From the NCBI GenBank assembly GCA_950097015.1, contig CATNEN010000038.1, positions 24,341,001 through 24,405,000 of the forward strand: a DNA stretch of 64,000 bases, in the 5' to 3' direction. The notes under the pieces are model-generated. The model searched no databases, was not told the origin of the DNA, and worked only from the letters and a program-made list of their open reading frames with translations. Position numbers and translations under genes: made by a program. Source of the stretch: Macrostomum hystrix. Lineage: Eukaryota; Platyhelminthes; Macrostomidae. Below, piece after piece: positions 57,101-64,000 of the stretch (the stretch's first letter is position 1; every line of letters begins with the position of its first letter).

Positions 57101-58353
57101 TCAACGCCGTTTCCTGTACGATCTTCTCGCTATACTGTTCGATCATTGGCCAGCTAACTATCTGGAGAAGCAGCTGCCTGCTCTAGTTGAAGTGTTTCGT
57201 CGCGGCTTAGTCGACGCCGATCAGGAAGGTCGGGCGCACACGAGGCGTGCTTTCTGGCTTTATTGGGCAATGTTTCGCGACTCAGCCGAACAGCTATTGA
57301 AAACTCTGGATCCAAAGACTAGGCAGGCTTTGGAAAAGGACAGACCCGGATCCGCTGCGTCTGTTGGTAAGGCTATACCATTGTTTACAGTTTTATCTCT
57401 CAGATTATAATATGGCTAATCTAATCTAAATTTCCATTTTCTACGAAATCCAAAACAAAACAGTTTCTAAGAAATCGGAGACAAGAATTTCCGAGAAATC
57501 CGAAACAGTTTCTAAGAAATCGGAGACAAGAATTTCCGAGAAATCCGAAACAGTTTCTAAGAAATCGGAGACAAGAATTTCCGAGAAATCCGAAATAGTT
57601 TCTAAGAAATCGGAGACAAGAATTTCCGAGAAATCCGAAATAGTTTCTAAGAAATCGGAGACAAGAATTTCCGAGAAATCCGAAACAGTTTCTAAGAAAT
57701 CGGAGACAAGAATTTCCGAGGAATCCGAAACAGTTTCTAAGAAATCGGAAACAAGAATTTCCGAGAAATCCGAAACAGTTTCTAAGAAACCCGAAAGTAA
57801 AGCTGTTTCTAAGAAATCTGAAAGTATAACAGTTTCAACGAAAGTTTAAATTAATAAATTATACGAAATCCAAAAATTTAACATTTTTAGGTAATTTAAA
57901 AGTAAAAAATTCTTAGTTTAGAAATAAAGAACTTCAAAAAGTTTCTTAGAATTTGGCCTAAAAAACTTTTTTTTTCTAAATGTATCACTTGTTTTACCAA
58001 GCGACAGGCCTTCCGAAAGCTGTAACATCAAAGCCGTTGTCAATGACAACAAATTTGGCCACAGCAACACCCGCGTCTACTATTGGCGGCTTGCCTCGTT
58101 CAACCAGCGATCATAACAATCTGGGCGGCGGCGTCGGCGTTCCGGCGGGTGCCAGTAGGGTCTTAGGGCCGTCTTCTCGGACTCTCCGTCTTGGCCAGCA
58201 GCCGCAGCAGCAGCAGCCGCAGCAGCAGGTCCGGGGTCGTACAGCAACAAAAGCCAGCGGCGCTTACAGCCAATCAACTCCTGCTAGTCGCGAAGCGTCA
58301 CCCTCGTCTCGCTATAGCTATCTGACATATCAGCAACAGCAGCAGCAGTTGCA

Positions 58354-58392
<39 letters not shown>

Positions 58393-61300
58393 GTGCTTTT
58401 ATCAGCAGCGCGCTACGCCAGGCTCTGCTAGCAGGCCAGTCGGGCATCGCTCTCAGGGCACCAGTCGCGAGGCTTCGCCAGGTCGAGGAGGCAGCGGAAT
58501 TCCTGTGCCGTCTGGCGTCGGCGGCAGCGGCGGTATGAGCAGCCTCAGGCGGCAATCCCACGGCGCCAGAACTCCGCTCGGGTACGGCGGCGGCACCTAT
58601 CGAACTGGCTCAGGGGCCGTTGTTCGCCGAGCGTCTGGCAGCGAGAATGACACGGCAGCGCAGAGCGCTTTAGCCGAGGCGTTGCAATACAAATTGGCCA
58701 GGGCCTCCAACAATGGCGGTGATGACGCGGCTAGCGAGACTTCCTCCGTGTGCTCCGATAGCTCCTATAAGTCCTTTAATGTAAGTTGTTTCTAGCCTGT
58801 GTTCTGTTCGCACTGGGTTTTATTGGGGTCAGGAAATTCACGATGGGATTTTTAGAAATGGATAGATAATTTACGATGGGATTATTGAGGATGTTAATTC
58901 GCGATGGGATTTTTTGGGATGTGATAATTTGCGATGGGATTTTTGAGGATGTAATAATTCGCGATGGGATTTTTGAGGATGTGATAATTCGCGATGGGAT
59001 TTTTGAGGATGTGATAATTCGCGATGGGATTTTTGAGGATGTGATAATTCGCGATGGGATTTTTTGGGATGTGATAATTCGCGATGGGATTATTTAGGAT
59101 GTGATAATTCACGATGGGATTTTTTAGAACTGGATTGACAATTCCCCATTTAATTTTTCAGAACTGGATTGACAATCCGCCATTTAATTTTTTGGATGTG
59201 ATAATTCGCGATGGGATTTTTTAGGATGTGATAATTCGCAATGGCATTTTTTAAAACTGGATCGATAATTCACAATGGGATTTTTTAGGATGTGATAATT
59301 TACGATGAGATTTTTTAGAACTGGATTGACAATCCACCATTTAATTTTTTAGGATGTGATAATTTACGATGGGATTTTTTAGAACTGGATTGACACTTCG
59401 CCATTTAATTTTTTAGGATGTGATACTTCGCGATGGGATTTTGTTAAAATAGTTACTGATGCGATTTTTTAATGGGACAGCTCACAGATGAAATGTGCGG
59501 GATAGAGTAACTGATAATGATATTTTTTGGATTAGGTAATTTATTATTCGATTTTTAATGTCACAGTTTCTCTCCATTGCGCTTTATATTGGGATAAGCA
59601 AATTCACGATGGGATTTGAACTTTTTATTCAACGTAATTCTGCAGAGCTGCTACACTGGTCGAAGATTTGTAGCCCGCATTAGCAAGGTAACAAAAAAGC
59701 ATTTGAAAGCTGCCAAAAATATCTACCTTGGAAGTCATTTAATAGCATGCTTATTCTTATCCTTATTTGTAAAGATTTTTGCGATCTGCAATGCTTGGTG
59801 TTGTTTACTCTGATTCTCTTCAATCGCGCACCATTTAAGCCACCATTTTAATAATTTGCGAATTTTTATGATTAATTTTTTGCATCCTCCATCCTCATCA
59901 TCCACCCTTTACCCACCAACCCCCTTCCACAACCCCAATTTACACACTTCATCCATCAACCCCCTTCCACAACCCTAATGTACACCACTATCCACCAACC
60001 CCCTTCCACAACCCCAAATTACACCCTTCATCCATCAACCCCCTTCCACAACCCTAATGTACACCATTATCCACCAACCCCCTTCCACAACCCCAAATTA
60101 CACCCTTCATCCATTAACCCCCTTCCACAACCCTAATGTACACCATTATCCACCAACCCCCTTCCACAACCCTAATGTACACCATTATCCACCAACCCCC
60201 TTCCACAACCCCAATTTACACCCTTCATCCATCAACCCCCTTCCACAACCCTAATGTACACCATTATCCACCAACCCCCTTCCACAACCCTAATGTACAC
60301 CCTTCATCCATCAACCCCCTTCCACAACTACAATTTTACACCCTCGATCCACCAAGCCCTTTCTACTATCCCAATCTTCAACTCCTATTTTCCTTAGATT
60401 TTCGCACGTATCTTTTAGTGTTTATATATTATAAATAATACAAAATCATGAATTCAATTGCTTATTCTGTCAATCTGTTGTGAGATAAAATACTAAATAA
60501 CTGATTATTAGATCAAAAGATTGTAGACAAATAACAGCAAAAAAATCTGAATGTACAACGGTTAATTTGTTGTAAATTTTACTTTTTTGTTAAAAAAAGT
60601 AAAAAATGTACATTCGCTTTACTTCTTGCAGCACGTATATACCCACAGCATGTTGCATGTTGTAATTAATTATATGCTGTTTAAATCAAAATGCTCGTAA
60701 ATGCTTTGCTAAATGTTGTTTCATGATTTTTTGCATTCAAATCCTTTTAATCAACTGCATTTAATCAGCCTTCAAATCCTTCTACTCAACTGCCTCGAAT
60801 CAGCCTTCAAATCCTTCTACTCAACTGCCTCAATTCAGCCTTCAAATCTCACCTACTCAACTGCCTCAATTCAGCCTTCAAATCTCATCTACTCAACTGC
60901 CTCAAATCAGCCTTCAAATCTCATCTACTCAACTGCCTCAATTCAGCCTTTAAATCTCACCTACTCAGCTGCCTCAAATCAGCCTTCAAATCTCATCTAC
61001 TCAACTGCCTCAAATCAGCCTTCAAATCTCATCTACTCAACTGCCTCAAATCAGCCTTCAAATCTCATCTACTCAACTGCCTCAAATCAGCCTTCAAATC
61101 TCATCTACTCAACTGCTCCTAACCCGCGTAGATAATATTCAAGTAATCCAATACATTTCGCGTCCCTCCGCGCCCCCAGAACATCGCCGACATAATTCAG
61201 CAGTTGGAGTCGCGCGATTGGAGCCAACGTCGCGATGGCCTGGCAAGCCTCACTAACTATCTTAGCCGTGACAATTGCCGGCTAAACGCTGCCGAAGTTC

Positions 61301-64000
61301 GACGAGTTTACGACATTTTCACCCGCCTATTCGGCGAGACTAACGGTCGCGTTACCCAATTCTTTCTAGAAGCTCTTGGCGAATTTGTTAGCAAATTTCA
61401 CGCGGAACTTCATGACTGGCTTTACACTCTGCAGCTGCGTCTAATTGGTCGCCTAGCAACCGAGACATTGACTAGCCAGCAGTCTAGGGTGCAGGCCGCA
61501 TTGGACAGGGTACGCCAGGCCTTTCCACTTGAGCTGCAGTTTCAACAGATGTTGCGCACCCTATGCGATCAGTGGTTGCAGACACTGCCAAAGGTGGGCC
61601 ACGATCGATATTTTTCTATTAACACTTACTGATTTATTTGCTATTATTCTTTTTTGGGAAGATTCCGGTTAAGGGAGATTTTACTTTCGAAGGATTCCGG
61701 TTTGGGAAATCTCTAGTTTGAATAGATTCCGGTTTAAGAAAATTTATGTCTTTTTGAGAAGATTCTAGATTGGGAAGATTCTAGATTGGGAAGATTCTAG
61801 TTTAGAAAGTTTCCGGTTTTGGAAGATTCCAATCAGGAAAGATTCCGGTAAGGGAGGATTCTAGTTTGGGAAGATTCCGGTTAGGAAAGATTCTAGTTTG
61901 GAAAGATTCCGATTAGGGAAATTTCTAATTTGGGAAGATTCCGGTTAGGGAAGATTCCGGTTAGGAAAGATTCCAATTAGGGAAGATTCCGGTTAGGAAA
62001 GATTCCGATTAGGGAAATTTCAAGTTTGGGAAGATTCCGGTTAGGGAAGATTCTAGTTTGGGAAGATTCTAGTTAGGAAATATACTAGTTTTGGAAGATT
62101 CTAGTTTTGGAAGATTCTAGTTTTGGAAGATTCTAGTTTTGGAAGATTCTAGTTTTGGAAGATTCTAGTTTTGGAAGATTCTAGTTAGGAAATATTCTAG
62201 TTTTGGAAGATTTTAGTTTTGGAAGATTCTAGTTTTGGAAGATTCTAGTTTTGGAAGATTCTAGTTTTGGAAGATTCTAGTTTTGAGAGATTCTAGTTTT
62301 GGAAGATTCTAGTTTTGGAAGATTCTAGTTTTGGAAGATTCTAGTTTTGAAAGATTCTAGTTTTAAGAGATTCTAGTTTTGGAAGATTCTAGTTTTGGAA
62401 GATTCTAGTTTTGGAAGATTCTAGTTTTGGAAGATTCTAGTTTTGGAAGATTCTAGTTTTGGAAGATTCTAGTTTTGGAAGATTCTAGTTTTAGAAGATT
62501 CTAGTTTTGGAAGATTCTAGTTTTGGAAGATTCTAGTTTTAGAAGATTCTAGTTTTGGAAGATTCTAGTTTTGGAAGATTCTAGTTTTGGAAGATTCTAG
62601 TTTTGGAAGATTCTAGTTTTGGAAGATTCTAGTTTTGAGAGATTCTAGTTTTGGAAGATTCTAGTTTTGGAAGATTCTAGTTTTGGAAGATTCTAGTTTT
62701 GAGAGATTCTAGTTTTGGAAGATTCTAGTTTTGGAAGATTCTAGTTTTGGAAGATTCTAGTTTTGGAAGATTCTAGTTTTGGAAGATTCTAGTTTTGGAA
62801 GATTCTAGTTTTGGAAGATTCTAGTTTTGGAAGATTCTAGTTTTGGAAGATTCTAGTTTTGGAAGATTCTTTGTCGGGAAGATTCAGGTTTTATAAAAGT
62901 TTCTATGCTTTAAAATTAAATCAGTGTTTTATCCATTATTCCAGGTCCAGCTAGCTGTCCTGCAGCACCTGCTAATAAACATCACTGACTTACCGACGCA
63001 CGCTTTGCAATCCAACGCCGACACAAAAGCCGCCATCGGCCGTCTGGCCGCTCTAACTCGCGAGCCTCGCTCAGCTGAGCTCAGGCGCTACTCTCAGCTG
63101 CTACTAGCTGGCCTAGCTCGATTGAACGGCGATGCATTCAGTTCGGCTTTGCAATCTCTGCCGCCACCGATGCAGCAGCGAGTGGCTGAAGTGGTAGCCA
63201 ATCAACAGGAGGCAGCGACTGCGGCTGTTGGAATTCAGCAGCAGCAGCAGCAGAGGAGAGGAAGTCTAGGAACTGCCGCAGCTGGTAATGCCAACACTGG
63301 GCCAATTGGCAGGTGAGAATAAAGATTAGTTTATCGCTGCAGTAGAGTATTTCTGTGTTAGCTTTTTAAGTCCAGACTTTGTTAGCGATTAATTAGAAAC
63401 CGTGTAATCATCTTAATCCATCTCTCATCCTTAGGATTAACGAATTCATCTTGTCTGATCCTCAGGATTAACACATTCTTCCCATCAAATCCTCAGGATT
63501 AGGCCATTCTTCCCATTAAATCCCCAGGATTAGCACATCCTTCCTATTAAATCCTCAGGATTAACACATTCTTCCCATTAAATCCTCAGGATTAACACAT
63601 TCTTCCCATCAAATCATCAGGATTAACACATCCTTCCCATTAAATCCTCAGGATTAACACATTCTTCCCATTAAATCCTCAGGATTAACACATTCTTCCC
63701 ATTAAATCCTTAGGATTAACACATTCTTCCCATTAAATCCTCAGGATTAGGCCATTTTTCCCATTAAATCCTCAGGATTAGGCCATTCTTCCCATGAAAT
63801 CCCCAGGATTAACACATTCTTCCCAAGAAATCCTCAGGATTAACACATTCTTCCCATCAAATCATCAGGATTAACACATCCTTCCCATTAAATCCTCAGG
63901 ATTAACACATTCTTCCCATTAAATCCTCAGGATTAACACATTCTTCCCATTAAATCCTTAGGATTAACACATTCTTCCCATTAAATCCTCAGGATTAGGC
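50921..64000 (+). CDS. CLASP: CLASP microtubule plus-end stabilising protein, 5' part (7 exons, continues beyond window)
   Basis: Exons 50921-51134, 51233-51367, 55961-56022, 56664-57366, 58008-58780, 61180-61593 and 62945-63312 join with consistent phases to 2,669 coding bases. CLASPs bind tubulin through TOG domains, track plus ends through EB1 and suppress catastrophe at the cortex, spindle and axon. Domain order: a short unique N-terminus; TOG2 (about 117-350); a Ser/Gly/polyQ linker with one SxIP motif (SGIP, codons 58493-58504) that fits EB1 binding; TOG3 (630 to about 870). The C-terminal cargo-binding domain must lie to the right. There is no TOG1 before the first exon, so this start matches the short isoforms of other animals; a distal TOG1 promoter was not found within the 11 kb upstream. 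Every intron except the first (98 bp) holds a tandem array. Confidence 0.93.
51233..51367 (+). CDS. CLASP: CLASP exon 2
   Basis: Starts after TTTTCTAG in phase 1; basic Gln/Lys/Ser-rich linker SRSKAPGLGAQQLQQQQQKK before TOG2. Confidence 0.8.
51480..52160. repeat. ~17-bp minisatellite, about 40 copies
   Basis: Unit AGAGTCATCGAATTCCT, with CTCGTCGAATTCCTAAA variants. In CLASP intron 2, starting about 110 bp after the donor. Confidence 0.93.
52800..53320. repeat. 28-bp homopyrimidine-rich array, about 18 copies
   Basis: Composed of CCATTCCTTCCCTTCATTTC-type units on the plus strand, almost pure C/T with single A. In CLASP intron 2. The open frames across it are artefacts. Confidence 0.95.
53470..53560 (+). 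mobile_element. SINE family B tail fragment
   Basis: GTCAGCGAATGAAACAGAAT and TCTCCTCGCTAGCTTAGGGT resemble the family B 3' end. Confidence 0.55.
53561..54880. other. CLASP intron 2, unique part
   Basis: No exon or array. A unit near 53920-53965 resembles the possible element at 36020-36275. Confidence 0.45.
54885..55760. repeat. 23-bp minisatellite, about 37 copies
   Basis: Unit GTTAGTGGAGTGTGTTTATG plus TCA; variants GTGAG, GGGGAG, GAGCG. In CLASP intron 2. Confidence 0.96.
55961..56022 (+). CDS. CLASP: CLASP exon 3 (start of TOG2)
   Basis: Phase 1 to 0. GVGAVDEETFVNAFEQVPKI matches the family motif VDEDTFINAFEQVPKI. Confidence 0.96.
56085..56585. repeat. 22-bp minisatellite, about 22 copies
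   Basis: Unit AGACAGATTGTAGCTAGGGA plus GT, drifting to AGACAGGTGGTAGTTAGGGA toward the 3' side. Fills CLASP intron 3. Confidence 0.96.
56664..57366 (+). CDS. CLASP: CLASP exon 4 (TOG2)
   Basis: Phase 0 to 1. DLRSLVVREACITVAHLSSE and NSAKVISTSGIVATRLLLRC match the TOG2 HEAT repeats. Acceptor CTTCGCAG; the ATG-initiated frame upstream of it is intron. Confidence 0.96.
57464..57823 (+). repeat. 45-bp array, about 8 copies, open in one frame: candidate cassette exon
   Basis: The array lies in CLASP intron 4. In one frame it reads KSETVSKKSETRISE repeats without a stop for about 390 bases. AAAACAG before 57464 is an acceptor in phase 1. Donors GTAAAG at 57797 and GTATAA at 57824 leave phase 1, giving 333 or 360 bases, both compatible with exons 4 and 5. 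The two halves of each unit (K-S-E-T-V-S-K and K-S-E-T-R-I-S-E) use different synonymous codons. Whether it is spliced in is unproven. Confidence 0.5.
58008..58780 (+). CDS. CLASP: CLASP exon 5 (Ser-rich EB1-binding linker)
   Basis: Phase 1 to 0. Basic Ser/Gly/Pro-rich with SGIP (an S-x-I-P motif), repeated TSREASP motifs, a run of about 13 Gln (broken runs over 24 residues), and SETSSVCSDSSYKSF at the end. Confidence 0.92.
58850..59450. repeat. 30-bp minisatellite, about 18 copies (partly decayed)
   Basis: Core TTCGCGATGGGATTTTTGAG then GATGTGATAA. Later copies mix in an AACTGGATTGACAAT variant. In CLASP intron 5. Confidence 0.93.
59451..59889. other. CLASP intron 5, unique part
   Basis: No exon or repeat recognised. 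Confidence 0.4.
59890..60350. repeat. 39-bp minisatellite, about 12 copies
   Basis: Core AACCCCCTTCCACAACCCTA then ATGTACACCATTATCCACC, alternating with a TACACCCTTCATCCATC form. In CLASP intron 5. Confidence 0.95.
60735..61120. repeat. 36-bp minisatellite, about 11 copies
   Basis: Core CTACTCAACTGCCTCAAATC then AGCCTTCAAATCTCAT. The third array in CLASP intron 5, ending 60 bp before exon 6. Confidence 0.95.
61180..61593 (+). CDS. CLASP: CLASP exon 6 (TOG3 first half)
   Basis: Phase 0 to 0. QQLESRDWSQRRDGLASLTN and VYDIFTRLFGETNGRVTQFF match TOG3. Acceptor GCGCCCCCAG. Confidence 0.95.
61655..62885. repeat. 16-bp minisatellite, about 75 copies
   Basis: Unit AGATTCTAGTTTTGGA. The first 400 bp (GGTTAGGGAAGATTCCGG forms) are diverged and the rest nearly uniform. 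Fills CLASP intron 6. Confidence 0.96.
62945..63312 (+). CDS. CLASP: CLASP exon 7 (TOG3 second half)
   Basis: Phase 0 to 2. VQLAVLQHLLINITDLPTHA and ELRRYSQLLLAGLARLNGDA match the last TOG3 repeats. A polyQ/Gly/Ala linker follows. The next exon is outside the window. Confidence 0.94.
63415..64000. repeat. 31-bp minisatellite, at least 18 copies, cut by window edge
   Basis: Core ATTAAATCCTCAGGATTAAC then ACATTCTTCCC. Each unit contains the palindrome AATCCTCAGGATT. In CLASP intron 7. Confidence 0.96.

Noticed and set aside
58876-61135. Short repeat frames in CLASP intron 5
   Set aside because: They follow the 30-, 39- and 36-bp arrays, and exon 5 joins exon 6 in phase without them.
1-64000. 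CRISPR arrays or bacterial operons
   Set aside because: The tandem arrays lack unique spacers between repeats, and the genes are split by introns, so this is eukaryotic DNA.

Overview
This window is animal nuclear DNA. The genes have many short exons with GT..AG introns. There are tRNA-derived SINEs, a non-LTR retrotransposon remnant and inverted-repeat elements, and minisatellites make up about a quarter of the bases. Gene content points to a bilaterian invertebrate: the Rac exchange factor carries the WH1-PH-RBD-PDZ-DH-PH layout of insect still life (sif), while vertebrate TIAM1/2 lack the WH1 part. I cannot name the species.

Layout. 1-1.9 kb: a dispersed repeat and a 47-bp array. 1.9-3.3 kb (+): two-exon TMEM187. 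5.4-8.0 kb (-): an unrecognised protein of up to 879 aa built around an 11-residue Arg/Ser repeat, converging on TMEM187. 9.6-39.0 kb (-): a complete sif/TIAM gene, which I assembled as 21 coding exons with every splice phase agreeing (about 1,875 aa). 39-50.8 kb: no convincing gene, but two dispersed repeat copies, SINEs, a broken tRNA-Glu-like locus and an inverted-repeat element. 50.9 kb to the right edge (+): the first seven coding exons of a CLASP microtubule plus-end protein (TOG2, an SxIP-bearing linker, TOG3), preceded by a TATA box and running off the window. sif and CLASP are divergent.

The most striking feature is that nearly every long intron of sif and CLASP holds its own tandem array, with a unit of 14 to 45 bp not shared with the other introns. 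By my tally the arrays cover about 17 kb of 64 kb. One CLASP array (45-bp unit) keeps a Lys/Ser/Glu-rich frame open and is bounded by splice sites of matching phase, so it may be an unannotated cassette exon. The same process seems to act inside coding sequence, in the 11-residue repeats of the 5.4-8.0 kb gene and in polyQ tracts.

Functionally, sif/TIAM activates Rac at membranes and CLASP stabilises microtubules at the cortex. Both shape the cytoskeleton, but nothing here shows shared regulation.
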